Shown here one piece after another: positions 54,533-62,533 of a stretch of 64,000 nt of DNA (position 1 is its first letter; every line of letters begins with the position of its first letter). The notes beneath the pieces are model-generated. The model was given only the letters and a program-made list of their open reading frames with translations, did not search any database and was not told where the DNA came from. This DNA comes from Flavobacterium sp. M31R6 (lineage in GTDB: Bacteria; Bacteroidota; Bacteroidia; Flavobacteriales; Flavobacteriaceae), in contig NZ_CP054141.1 in assembly GCF_013284035.1 (NCBI RefSeq), positions 1,054,001-1,118,000 of the forward strand, in the 5' to 3' direction. A program made the position numbers and the translations under genes.

Positions 54533-54739
54533 TTACCCGCCTTGTGTGGCAGAAATGATGAGAATGTCGTCTGTTGGGTTTAGGAAATGAGAATTCCAAT
54601 CGGACTTTGGAATCACGGTATTGTTAATGGCTAGGGCGATTCCGTTTTGTTTTTCGGGAATTTCCAAGTCAAGAAGCGCTTGCACAGTGAGACTGTCAAG
54701 GGGGAATTGTTTGGTTTGATTGTTGATTTTTAGTTCCAT
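54533..54739 (-). CDS. thiS: Sulfur carrier protein ThiS
   Basis: A 68-residue ubiquitin-like protein ending in ISATQGG, the di-glycine tail that ThiF adenylates and that carries sulfur to ThiG. Length and fold (KINNQTKQFPLDSLTVQALL) are normal. It is the first gene of the operon. Its ATG (54739-54737) can be buried in a hairpin with the leader. Confidence 0.93.
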   Translation of the reverse strand: MELKINNQTKQFPLDSLTVQALLDLEIPEKQNGIALAINNTVIPKSDWNSHFLNPTDDILIISATQGG

Positions 54740-54778
54740 TCCTTTTTGAATTTAGTATAAGTTATACTTTAGGAATGG
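54736..54778 (-). promoter_or_regulatory. Hairpin that can hide the thiS start codon
   Basis: On the minus strand CCATTCCT (54778-54771) is the exact complement of AGGAATGG (54743-54736), which contains the thiS ATG. An inner AGTATAA/TTATACT pair extends the stem. It lies downstream of the TPP aptamer. Confidence 0.65.
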
Positions 54779-54815
54779 CTACAATAGTACACGCAATGGT
54801 ACATGGAAGTCATCT

Positions 54816-54896
54816 TACTTTTCCCTACGCTAGTATGAACTAGATCAGGTTCAGAGGGTAAAATCTCAGCCTGCGATTGCAGACACCCCTAAAGTG
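54816..54896 (-). promoter_or_regulatory. TPP riboswitch of the thiamine operon
   Basis: On the minus strand: P1 arm ACTTT, GGGGTGTC, then GGCTGAGATTTTACCC (CTGAGA at 54869-54864), GAACCTGATCTAG, TAGCGTAGGGAA and the closing AAAGT. All conserved THI blocks are present. Confidence 0.95.
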
Positions 54897-54901
54897 TGAA
54901 G

Positions 54902-54909
54902 CAAATGTA
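54902..54909 (-). promoter_or_regulatory. -7 box of the thi operon
   Basis: TACATTTG on the minus strand, exact, ending 6 nt before the P1 stem of the riboswitch, so the aptamer is at the very 5' end of the transcript. Confidence 0.7.
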
Positions 54910-54918
54910 ATTAAAAAA

Positions 54919-54960
54919 GTTTAGAAGTTTAAACGTTTAAAAGTTTAAAAGTTTAAAGTT
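54919..54960. repeat. GTTTAAA direct repeats
   Basis: About five imperfect units of AGTTTAAA spaced 10 bp, upstream of the thi promoter, with AAACGTTT at the centre. The meaning is unknown; they may be curved DNA. Confidence 0.5.
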
Positions 54961-55008
54961 GTTACAGGTGTAACTTGTGTTTTGGAGGATTAAAACGGTA
55001 ATTGTGTG

Positions 55009-55572
55009 TTAATTTCTTTTCCAACAATCGGCTACGTGGTCGTCGACCATTCCGGTGGCCTGCATGTGGGCGTACACTACGGTGGAGCCGACAAACTTGA
55101 ATCCGCGCTTTTTTAAGTCTTTGCTGATGGCATCGGAGAGGGGAGTTGTAGCTTGAACTTCGCTCAGGCTTTTTCGGTTGTTTACGATTGGTTTTCCATC
55201 GACAAAGCCCCAAATGTACTTGGAAAAACTGCCAAATTCGTCCTGAATTTTCATAAAGGCTATTGCATTTGAAACTGCAGAATAAACCTTGAGTTTGTTT
55301 CGAATTATACCTGAATCTTGGAGTAAATCCTGAATTTTATCTTCGGAATAATTGCCTATTTTTTTATAGTCGAAATTGTCAAAAGCGTTGCGGAAATTTT
55401 CTCTTTTGTTTAAGATGGTAATCCAACTTAATCCCGCCTGGAATGTTTCGAGAAGCAGGAATTCGAAAAGTTTTTGGTCTTCATAAACGGGAACGCCCCA
55501 TTCTTCGTCGTGGTATTTTTGGTATAATTCGCTCGAATTGCACCAAGCGCATCTTGTGATTTCTTTTTGCAT
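55009..55572 (-). CDS. tag: DNA-3-methyladenine glycosylase I
   Basis: Removes 3-methyladenine from DNA. The 187 residues match Tag: CAWCNSSELYQKYHDEEWGVP (zinc Cys/His and active Glu region in short), LLLETFQAGLSWITIL and the C-terminal zinc part VYAHMQATGMVDDHVADCW. It overlaps the upstream lipoprotein gene by one base (TAATG), so they are translationally coupled. Confidence 0.95.
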   Translation of the reverse strand: MQKEITRCAWCNSSELYQKYHDEEWGVPVYEDQKLFEFLLLETFQAGLSWITILNKRENFRNAFDNFDYKKIGNYSEDKIQDLLQDSGIIRNKLKVYSAVSNAIAFMKIQDEFGSFSKYIWGFVDGKPIVNNRKSLSEVQATTPLSDAISKDLKKRGFKFVGSTVVYAHMQATGMVDDHVADCWKRN

Positions 55573-56285
55573 TATTTGTTTATTTCCCAGTGGTAGCCTT
55601 TTACGGAAGGAATGTAGGCTGATCCGTTATTAAGTATCAATTCAGTGTATATTTTTTTATTGTATTTAATGCCGATTGCACCCCCCGATACATAGGTTTT
55701 GTTTTTTTTGAACGTGAAAATCATAGTATCGTTTTCGAATTCGGCATCCGAGACTTTTTCCACAAGCCAGGTGGAGCCCCAGTTGAAATATAATTTGTTT
55801 GGTCCGACGCAAGTTACATGTTTTATCAGATCTACTGCTTCTTTAGGGAATTTGTATTCTTCAATAAGTTCTCTTTTGGAGTACGATTTCCCTACCTGAG
55901 CTTGTCTCAATAAGTTTCTTAAGGGAGTGTTGACGATAGTTTCTGCCTTTTCCGCTGTAGGTGTTGCAATAGTTACAACGATTTGATCTTGATTATTGCT
56001 ATTTTTTTGGGTGCTTTCGTTTGAAATTTGTGAATTTGGGATTTGTCTTTGTATAGCTGTAGCCAGACCTGAGTCGGAATCATTATCAGCGTCTTCTGTT
56101 TCTGTGTTTTCAGTTTCAGTATTTGACCCTACGTTTTCAGTCTTTGTGTCTGGAGTGGCTGTTGTAATGTTTGAAGTTTGGGTGTAATTGGTTTCTATTT
56201 CCCCCTTTTCTTCAGGTTCATTTTTCCCACAACTAAATAGGGAAGCAAGAAATATAAAAGAAAGTATTATTTTAAAGTTCTTCAT
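55572..56285 (-). CDS. Lipoprotein of unknown function
   Basis: A 237-residue lipoprotein (lipobox ASLFSC). Residues ~25-105 are a low-complexity Thr/Glu/Asn/Asp linker; residues ~120-237 form the folded part (LRQAQVGKSYSKREL, LYFNWGSTWLVEKV, AIGIKYNKKIYTELIL, ending GYHWEINK). No known family was recognised. It shares an operon with tag, but a link in function is not evident. Confidence 0.65.
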   Translation of the reverse strand: MKNFKIILSFIFLASLFSCGKNEPEEKGEIETNYTQTSNITTATPDTKTENVGSNTETENTETEDADNDSDSGLATAIQRQIPNSQISNESTQKNSNNQDQIVVTIATPTAEKAETIVNTPLRNLLRQAQVGKSYSKRELIEEYKFPKEAVDLIKHVTCVGPNKLYFNWGSTWLVEKVSDAEFENDTMIFTFKKNKTYVSGGAIGIKYNKKIYTELILNNGSAYIPSVKGYHWEINK

Positions 56286-56313
56286 GATTAGAGCGTTATG
56301 ATGCTTAATTACT

Positions 56314-56321
56314 CAAATTTA
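56314..56321 (-). promoter_or_regulatory. -7 box of lipoprotein-tag operon
   Basis: TAAATTTG on the minus strand, exact, 28 nt before the lipoprotein ATG. Confidence 0.5.
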
Positions 56322-56365
56322 AACTTTTTTTTAAAATCTTAATCATAAGAATTGTTGAAAAGTGC

Positions 56366-56403
56366 AAAAAAAATCCCAAACATATAATGAATGGGATTTA
56401 ATT
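56366..56403 (-). terminator. Terminator of the Ppx/GppA-like gene
   Basis: On the minus strand AAATCCCATTC pairs loosely with GTTTGGGATTT and runs into a T tract. It lies 29 nt after the stop. Confidence 0.75.
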
Positions 56404-56431
56404 TTTTGCAATTTATGTTTGGACTATAAGC

Positions 56432-57490
56432 TTAGTATATTTGTTTTACACCTTTAGCATTGTCAAATACATAACTAACTAACCATGCGATTTGACCTTG
56501 TTTAGCGAAATAAATCTTTTTGCTTTGTATGTTAGGAATAACTTCAAGCGAAGTTTCCAAAAGATTAAAAGCAGCGATTAAGTATTTTTGTTGGTAAGTG
56601 TTCAATACTTTTTTCATTTCAACATTACTTTCAGCACTAGTCACAAATCTTTGATAATTGTTTTCTGCAATTGTTCTGATAGCTAGGATATCATCATATT
56701 GTACCTGAGTAAAGTTTTCTTCGGCTTTTGCTCCATTTAAAAGAGTGTAAAAAGCCCAAGCTGCACCGCCAGAGATGTAAACATTACTTTTATCTTGTGA
56801 TTCCGCTCTACTTGTATACATTTTTTTGAAACTCTCTCTCATAGTTGGTAAATAGTCAAACAAGTTTTCGTTGAATTCGAAAACCGTTTTTTGTTTACAC
56901 TTTTTATTGATGATTTCAGTCAAAGTTACTGTTCCAAGATCACATGAAATTGGGAAAAATACAGATGAATCGTTGATGTCTTTAGCATAACCTCCTTTAG
57001 TATTTCCACCACCTATGTCAATAATAACAGAATTTAAATAGTTTTTAGGAGGAATACAGCCTCTCAAAAGTAATTTTGCTTCTAGTGATGAGGAGATGAT
57101 TTCTATTTTTTTATTTGTCAACTCTTTTATTTTCACTACTAAATCATTAGTGTTTGTCGCAAGACCAACACCTGAAGAGGCAACCACGAAAATATTTTTG
57201 TCTTCAATCTTGTATTCATTAAGCATTTTTTTGTAGTTGTTGTAAACTACTGCGCCTGCTTTATCAATGTCTTCTTTTAATAAAGTACCGTCTATTCCGA
57301 TACCAGCTGCTATACCTACGTTTTCAGTCCAAAACTCCTTTACATCGTAGGTGTTTCTTTTAATACTTTCAACTTGAAGAACGGTCATTTTGATACCTTT
57401 ACTTCCTATTTCAATTCCGCCATAGAGTTGGGCCTGTGCTGTGTAGGTAAAGATTAGGCCTATTATTAAATAGTAAATTTTTTCTTTCAT
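56432..57490 (-). CDS. Exported Ppx/GppA phosphatase-like protein
   Basis: A 352-residue protein of the ASKHA fold of exopolyphosphatases: YGGIEIGSKGIKMTVLQVE (phosphate-1 region in short, residue ~23), VVASSGVGLATN (~102), IIDIGGGNTKGG (~156-167) and the late VYISGGAAW region (adenosine-type motif). Uniquely for this family it has a clear N-terminal signal peptide (IYYLIIGLIFTYTAQA), so the enzyme would work in the periplasm, where polyphosphate and ATP are not normally available. Either the substrate is extracellular or the role differs. Confidence 0.75.
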   Translation of the reverse strand: MKEKIYYLIIGLIFTYTAQAQLYGGIEIGSKGIKMTVLQVESIKRNTYDVKEFWTENVGIAAGIGIDGTLLKEDIDKAGAVVYNNYKKMLNEYKIEDKNIFVVASSGVGLATNTNDLVVKIKELTNKKIEIISSSLEAKLLLRGCIPPKNYLNSVIIDIGGGNTKGGYAKDINDSSVFFPISCDLGTVTLTEIINKKCKQKTVFEFNENLFDYLPTMRESFKKMYTSRAESQDKSNVYISGGAAWAFYTLLNGAKAEENFTQVQYDDILAIRTIAENNYQRFVTSAESNVEMKKVLNTYQQKYLIAAFNLLETSLEVIPNIQSKKIYFAKQGQIAWLVSYVFDNAKGVKQIY

Positions 57491-57521
57491 AATTATTATT
57501 ATTTGGGGTTAATGCTGTTTG

Positions 57522-57529
57522 CAAATCTA
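57522..57529 (-). promoter_or_regulatory. -7 box of the Ppx/GppA-like gene
   Basis: TAGATTTG on the minus strand, exact, 31 nt before the ATG. Confidence 0.5.
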
Positions 57530-57643
57530 TATTAAAAATCTATAATTTCCTTTTTTTTAATGTTTTTTTTGAATAACTTTTTTTTTAACCAAAATTGTTT
57601 TAGAATTGTTATAAAATTATTATGTTTTTTAACTACTTGATTG

Positions 57644-57673
57644 TTGGTTGATTGAAAAAAAAATCTATTTTTG
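57644..57673 (+). promoter_or_regulatory. MFS transporter promoter
   Basis: TTG (57644-57646), 19 nt spacer, TATTTTTG (57666-57673). Ideal geometry; another TTG at 57641 gives 22 nt. The start ATG is at 57713. Confidence 0.7.
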
Positions 57674-57712
57674 CCAAAATGAAAAAATTTTTTGCCCCAA
57701 AAAAAATTAATT

Positions 57713-58954
57713 ATGATAAAAAAATACCTAGACAATTTTAAAGATTTTCCAAAAGAAATTTGGATACTTACTTTAATCACATTCATCAACAGAGCAGGGA
57801 CCATGGTGATTCCCTTTCTCTCAAAGTACATGAAAGAAAATTTAGAATTCAGTTACAGTCAAATTGGCTGGGTGATGGTTTTCTTTGGAGCTGGTTCTAT
57901 AATCGGAACATGGCTTAGTGGTAAATTATCTGATAAGATCGGCTTTTATAAAGTGATGGTCTTCAGTTTATTTGCTAGTGGTATAGTGTTTATTTTGTTG
58001 CATTATGCAACTACTTTTGAGGAGCTATGCGTAGGAATACTTGTATTGACAACTATAGCCGATATGTTTAGGCCTGCAATGCTTGTGTGTTTAAAGACAT
58101 TTACCACAAAAGAAAACAGGGCTCGTGCTTATTCATTAACCCGTGCAGCGATTAACTTGGGATTCCTTTTTGGGCCAGTCCTAGGTGGATTGATTATTAT
58201 GCAGTTGGGATATGAATATATATTTTATGTTGATGGATCGACCTGTATCTTAGCAATAATTGTTTTCATGTTTTTTGTGAAAGAAAAGAAATTGCAAGTC
58301 AAATTGAAAAAACATCACGAGAACGCTGTTAAGAAAGTTTCAGTAATGAAAGACAAGCCTTTTATGCTTCACTTGGTAATTTGTTTGATTACAGGAATAT
58401 TATTTTTCCAGATTTTTACAACTTTGCCTCTGTATCATAAAGAGCGATTTAATATGTCAGAGTTTGATAGCGGATTGCTTTTGAGTTTAAATGGACTGCT
58501 TATTTTGCTTTTCGAACTTCCAATTGTAAATTATGTAAGCAAAAATAAAATCAATAATCATAAAGTAATTTCTTTAGGGTTATTGCTTATGGCAACTAGT
58601 TTTTTACTTCTGTTGTTTCCTTGGGAAGCTATTTTGATTCCTATGATGCTTTTTATGACATGTGGAGTAATGTTGACTTTCCCATTTGCTAATTCATTCG
58701 CAATGGAGAGATCTAATGAGATGCAAGAAGGTAAGTATATGGCAGCTTTTACCATGAGTTACAGTTTTGCACATATTTTAAGCGCTAAAACAGGTATGGA
58801 AATCATTCAGAATTCTGGCTATGAGTCGAATTGGATGTTTATGACGGTTCTTGGTATGGCAGGTACTTTACTTGTTTTCAAGTTGTCTAAGATGGTTGAA
58901 AAAGAAGAGTTGAAAGAGAGAATGATACCCGTAGAAAGTAACGAAAATAATTAG
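57713..58954 (+). CDS. MFS transporter
   Basis: A 413-residue major facilitator with twelve predicted helices. The loop 2-3 motif reads GTWLSGKLSDKIGFYKVMVF, and the central loop is basic (KEKKLQVKLKKHHENAVKK). Probably a proton-coupled exporter of the DHA1 kind; substrate unknown. The ATG at 57713 is preferred to the TTG at 57692, which lies only about 13 nt after the expected transcription start. A strong terminator follows 57 nt downstream. Confidence 0.88.
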   Translation: MIKKYLDNFKDFPKEIWILTLITFINRAGTMVIPFLSKYMKENLEFSYSQIGWVMVFFGAGSIIGTWLSGKLSDKIGFYKVMVFSLFASGIVFILLHYATTFEELCVGILVLTTIADMFRPAMLVCLKTFTTKENRARAYSLTRAAINLGFLFGPVLGGLIIMQLGYEYIFYVDGSTCILAIIVFMFFVKEKKLQVKLKKHHENAVKKVSVMKDKPFMLHLVICLITGILFFQIFTTLPLYHKERFNMSEFDSGLLLSLNGLLILLFELPIVNYVSKNKINNHKVISLGLLLMATSFLLLLFPWEAILIPMMLFMTCGVMLTFPFANSFAMERSNEMQEGKYMAAFTMSYSFAHILSAKTGMEIIQNSGYESNWMFMTVLGMAGTLLVFKLSKMVEKEELKERMIPVESNENN

Positions 58955-59010
58955 TTTGGTCTACTTTTAAAAGGTGGTTCAAGACTAATAAAAAACAGAA
59001 TAATAATTAA

Positions 59011-59050
59011 AAACAGCAGTAAACTTTTTGTTTACTGCTGTTTTTTTTTG
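59011..59050 (+). terminator. Terminator of the MFS gene
   Basis: AAACAGCAGTAAAC pairs with GTTTACTGCTGTTT, followed by a long T run. The remaining part of 58955-59273, apart from the tsf terminator, holds no visible gene. Confidence 0.9.
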
Positions 59051-59190
59051 CTCTAGGCTTATGTTGCTTTTTTTGTTGATGCTTTGTTAAAAGTTATTAA
59101 TTGTTTTTTGTTAAAGTATTTTTAGAAGCCTAGATCATGTCAGTTTTTTTGTTCTAAAAACTTATTTTAAAATGATTAAAGAAAGGCATA

Positions 59191-59220
59191 AAAAAATCCC
59201 ATTTCGTGATGAAATGGGAC
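59191..59220 (-). terminator. Terminator of the rplM-rpsI-rpsB-tsf operon
   Basis: On the minus strand GTCCCATTTC pairs with GAAATGGGAT around ATCAC and is followed by TTTTTT. Confidence 0.9.
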
Positions 59221-59273
59221 TTTATGAGTAAACGAAAATCTGAAATTAGATATCGTTGATATAATCTAATTGA

Positions 59274-60236
59274 TTATCCTAAAGTAACTCTTTTGAAACC
59301 TGTAATTTCAACATTGAATCCTTTAACGTAATCACCAACTTTTTTACTGTCATCTTTGATGAAGTTTTGATCTAATAAGGCTTTCTCTTGATCTAAAGTA
59401 GTGTTGTCAGAGATGAAACGTTGAACTTTTCCTGGAATAATTTTATCCCAAATTTGTTCTGGTTTACCTTCAGCTTTTAATTCAGCTTTAGCATCTTCTT
59501 CAGCTTGTTTGATAACTTCTTCAGTTAATTGAGAGTAAGAAATATATTTAGGAACATTTTTTAAAGTTTTTCCTAAACGTTTTGCTTCTTCATTTTCTTT
59601 TTCGATTATAGCAATACGAGCAGCAAGTTCAGAAGCAACGAAGGCTGGATCAAAATCTTTGTAAGATAATGTATCAGCTCCCATAGAAGCAACTTGCATA
59701 GAGATGTCTTTAGTTAAAACGTCACCATTAGCAATTGGTGCAGAAATTGCAGTTAATGCAGCAATTTTGTTAACGTGAACGTAAGATCCAACGAAAGCAC
59801 CTTCTAAAATTTCAAAACCACCGATTTCGATTTTTTCACCGATAACACCGGTTTGTTCGATTAATTTTTCAGCAACAGTAATTCCGTTGAAATCTGAAGC
59901 TAAAAATTCTTCTTTAGAAGAGAAGTTAATAGCTCTTTCTACTAATTCTTTAGCCAAAGTTACGAAAGCCTCATTTTTACCTACGAAATCTGTTTCGCAG
60001 TTTAAAGTGATGATAGCTCCTTTAGTTTTGTCAGCATTAATAAAAGAAACAGCAGCTCCTTCAGAAGACTCACGGTCAGAACGGTTAGCAGCAACTTTTT
60101 GTCCTTTTTCTCTAAGGTTTTGTATAGCTTTATCGAAATCTCCTTCAGCTTCAACTAAAGCTTTTTTACAGTCCATCATTCCGGCACCTGTAGTTTGTCT
60201 TAATTTATTTACGTCTGCAGCAGTAATTGTTGCCAT
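59274..60236 (-). CDS. tsf: Elongation factor Ts
   Basis: Recycles EF-Tu by exchanging GDP. 320 residues: UBA-like N-terminus (MATITAADVNKLRQTTGAGMMDCKKAL in short), the dimerisation core with CETDFVGKNEAF, and a C-terminal part that is longer than in E. coli, as in other Bacteroidota (~275-320 residues). It follows rpsB by 136 nt of AT-rich sequence; the pair is universal. Confidence 0.97.
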   Translation of the reverse strand: MATITAADVNKLRQTTGAGMMDCKKALVEAEGDFDKAIQNLREKGQKVAANRSDRESSEGAAVSFINADKTKGAIITLNCETDFVGKNEAFVTLAKELVERAINFSSKEEFLASDFNGITVAEKLIEQTGVIGEKIEIGGFEILEGAFVGSYVHVNKIAALTAISAPIANGDVLTKDISMQVASMGADTLSYKDFDPAFVASELAARIAIIEKENEEAKRLGKTLKNVPKYISYSQLTEEVIKQAEEDAKAELKAEGKPEQIWDKIIPGKVQRFISDNTTLDQEKALLDQNFIKDDSKKVGDYVKGFNVEITGFKRVTLG

Positions 60237-60372
60237 AATATAATGTGTTTAATGTTATAAAAGTAAAAATTCCAATTTTCAAATCCCAAATTCCAATTTT
60301 ATTAAATTATCAACATACTGTTTCTAATTTTTTATGGAATTTGGAATTTAAAATTGGAATTTAAAATTTGAT

Positions 60373-61167
60373 TTATTCTTCAGTTGCTGGAGCTACAGGA
60401 GCTTCAACTGCTGGAGTTTCAGCTACAGGAGCTTCTGCTTCAGCAACAACTTCAGTAGCATCAGTTTCTTTATCAGAAGTTCTATTTGCAAGACCGTCGA
60501 TAATTGAAGCAGTTACTAAAGATAAAATTTTATCAATTGATTTAGAAGCATCATCATTTGCAGGGATAACATAATCTACTTCACGTGGATCAGAGTTTGT
60601 ATCAACCATTGCAAAAACTGGAATGTTTAATTTTTGAGCTTCTTTTATTGCGATGTGTTCAGCTTTGATATCTACTACGAACAATGCTGCAGGAAGTCTA
60701 GACATATCTGCGATTGATCCTAAGTTTTTCTCTAGTTTTGCACGAAGACGATCAACTTGTAAACGCTCTTTTTTAGAAAGGGTCATGAAGGTACCATCTT
60801 TCTTCATTTTATCAATAGTAGCCATTTTTTTAACAGCTTTACGGATAGTTACGAAGTTAGTTAGCATTCCACCAGGCCATCTTTCAGTGATGTAAGGCAT
60901 GTTTGCAGCTTTTGCTTTATCAGCAACGATGTCTTTTGCTTGTTTCTTGGTAGCAACAAATAATATTTTTCTACCTGATGCAGCGATTTTTTTCAAAGCG
61001 TCATTTGCTTCTTCAATTTTTGCTGCAGTTTTATATAGATTGATAATGTGTATACCATTACGCTCCATATAAATGTAAGGAGCCATATTTGGATCCCATT
61101 TTCTAGTCATGTGTCCAAAATGAACACCTGCTTCTAGTAATTCTTTTACTTCTACTTTGTTTGACAT
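60373..61167 (-). CDS. rpsB: 30S ribosomal protein S2
   Basis: 264 residues. Core MSNKVEVKELLEAGVHFGHM, KWDPNMAPYIYMERNGIHIINL (in short) and VDTNSDPREVDYVIPANDDA. The last ~35 residues are an Ala/Glu/Pro/Val-rich extension (AEAEAPVAETPA), absent from E. coli S2. Confidence 0.97.
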   Translation of the reverse strand: MSNKVEVKELLEAGVHFGHMTRKWDPNMAPYIYMERNGIHIINLYKTAAKIEEANDALKKIAASGRKILFVATKKQAKDIVADKAKAANMPYITERWPGGMLTNFVTIRKAVKKMATIDKMKKDGTFMTLSKKERLQVDRLRAKLEKNLGSIADMSRLPAALFVVDIKAEHIAIKEAQKLNIPVFAMVDTNSDPREVDYVIPANDDASKSIDKILSLVTASIIDGLANRTSDKETDATEVVAEAEAPVAETPAVEAPVAPATEE

Positions 61168-61340
61168 TTTTTGTACTAGTTTACGTTCTGTTGATTAGCA
61201 ATGCATGAATGGCGATAGATCGGCTACATACATTTAGATGCTAAACTAATTTCCAACCTCGGTCGGACAACAACAACATTGTTTTAAATTTTTTAATACA
61301 TTCTAGGATGTCTTGCACGAATGATACAAGACTGGTAATA
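61168..61340. other. Spacer between rpsI and rpsB with a small stem
   Basis: Holds no ORF. Near rpsI, GTCTTG (61310-61315) and CAAGAC (61327-61332) form a stem with no U tract. The rest, about 140 nt of fairly high-complexity leader before rpsB, could be regulatory; no known leader was recognised. Confidence 0.4.
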
Positions 61341-61727
61341 TTAACGTTTAGAGAATTGGAATCTCTTACGAGCTTTCTTCTGACCGAATTTCTTACGTTC
61401 AACCATTCTTGGATCTCTAGTTAATAAACCTTCTGGTTTCAAGATAGCTCTGTTTTCAGCATTTACTTCACACATAACGCGTGCCAATGCCATTCTTACA
61501 GCTTCTGCTTGTCCAGTTGAACCACCTCCATAAACGTTTACTTTTACGTCAAAGTTAGATGCGTTTTCTGTCATAGACATTGGTTGCAAAACTTTGTACT
61601 GTAAAGTAGCAGTTGGGAAATAAGTTGCGAATGGTTTTTTGTTTACAACGATAACTCCTGTTCCTTCAGAAACATAAACACGTGCAACAGCGGTCTTTCT
61701 TCTACCGATTTTGTGAATAACTCCCAT
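61341..61727 (-). CDS. rpsI: 30S ribosomal protein S9
   Basis: 128 residues: IGRRKTAVARVYV start, GGGSTGQAEAVRMALARV and the C-terminal tail ARKRFQFSKR whose Lys-Arg end reaches the P-site tRNA. It overlaps the rplM stop by one base. Confidence 0.97.
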   Translation of the reverse strand: MGVIHKIGRRKTAVARVYVSEGTGVIVVNKKPFATYFPTATLQYKVLQPMSMTENASNFDVKVNVYGGGSTGQAEAVRMALARVMCEVNAENRAILKPEGLLTRDPRMVERKKFGQKKARKRFQFSKR

Positions 61728-62182
61728 TACTTAAGATCGTTTAGGTTAACAGTTCTAGGTTTTTGAGCCCCTTGTTTGTGCTCAGATCCTACAACAACAT
61801 TTAAATTTCTAAAAAGTTCAGCTCCTAATTTGTTTTTAGGTAACATTCCTTTTACAGCTTTCTCTACTAGTAATGCAGGGTTTTTTGATTGCAATACTTT
61901 AGCAGTTAAAGTTCTTTGTCCTCCAGGGTAACCAGTGTGACGGATGTATGTTTTCTCATCCATTTTGTTACCTGTTAGGTTGATTTTTTCTGAGTTGATA
62001 ACAATTACGTTATCTCCACAGTCCACGTGTGGCGTATAACTTGGCTTGTACTTACCTCTTAAAATCATAGCGACTTTTGAAGCAAGACGACCTAAGTTAT
62101 GACCGTCAGCATCTACAACAATCCATTCTTTTGTAGAATTGGCTTTTGTTGTTGAAATTGTCTTGTAGCTTAATGCGTTCAC
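61727..62182 (-). CDS. rplM: 50S ribosomal protein L13
   Basis: 151 residues: WIVVDADGHNLGRLASKVA, then YIRHTGYPGGQ and MLPKNKLGAELFRNL. It starts with GTG at 62182 and is first in the operon behind an ideal promoter. Confidence 0.97.
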   Translation of the reverse strand: MNALSYKTISTTKANSTKEWIVVDADGHNLGRLASKVAMILRGKYKPSYTPHVDCGDNVIVINSEKINLTGNKMDEKTYIRHTGYPGGQRTLTAKVLQSKNPALLVEKAVKGMLPKNKLGAELFRNLNVVVGSEHKQGAQKPRTVNLNDLK

Positions 62183-62227
62183 AATAATATATTTTAATTA
62201 AACATTCCATCCCCAATAAAGGGGTTG

Positions 62228-62257
62228 CAAAAGTACAATTAATTATTTTAAATACAA
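62228..62257 (-). promoter_or_regulatory. rplM operon promoter
   Basis: On the minus strand TTG (62257-62255), 19 nt spacer, TACTTTTG (62235-62228). The first transcribed bases can fold CCCC-TTTATT-GGGG (62211-62224). The remainder of the 351 bp gap 62183-62533, up to the LacI gene, is very AT-rich with no ORF and no exact -7 box for that gene. Confidence 0.8.
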
Positions 62258-62533
62258 ATAGCTTATTTGAATATTTTTTTGTTGGATTCCTGCTGATTAT
62301 CAAATATATATTTGGATTGAGTCAAATAACATTTAGTTTGAGATTCATTTTTTTAAAATAATTTACTGGAATATTTTTTTTGATGTTGCATTTTTTTTGT
62401 AATTTTCGCTTTTAACCTTTCAAATGCCTGTTAAATTTTATATATTTAATAAAAATTTAGCATGTTTTGTTTAATCCTTTGTTGTTTTAATTTTTTTAAC
62501 GACTCTTAATATAGTACCAAATACCATTCTACA

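Noticed and set aside
54919..54960. Possible CRISPR or replication iterons from GTTTAAA repeats
   Set aside because: Units are only 8-10 bp, imperfect, with no spacers, and no cas or rep gene is near.
61310..61332. Terminator between rpsI and rpsB
   Set aside because: The 6 bp stem has no U tract, and read-through to rpsB-tsf is expected.
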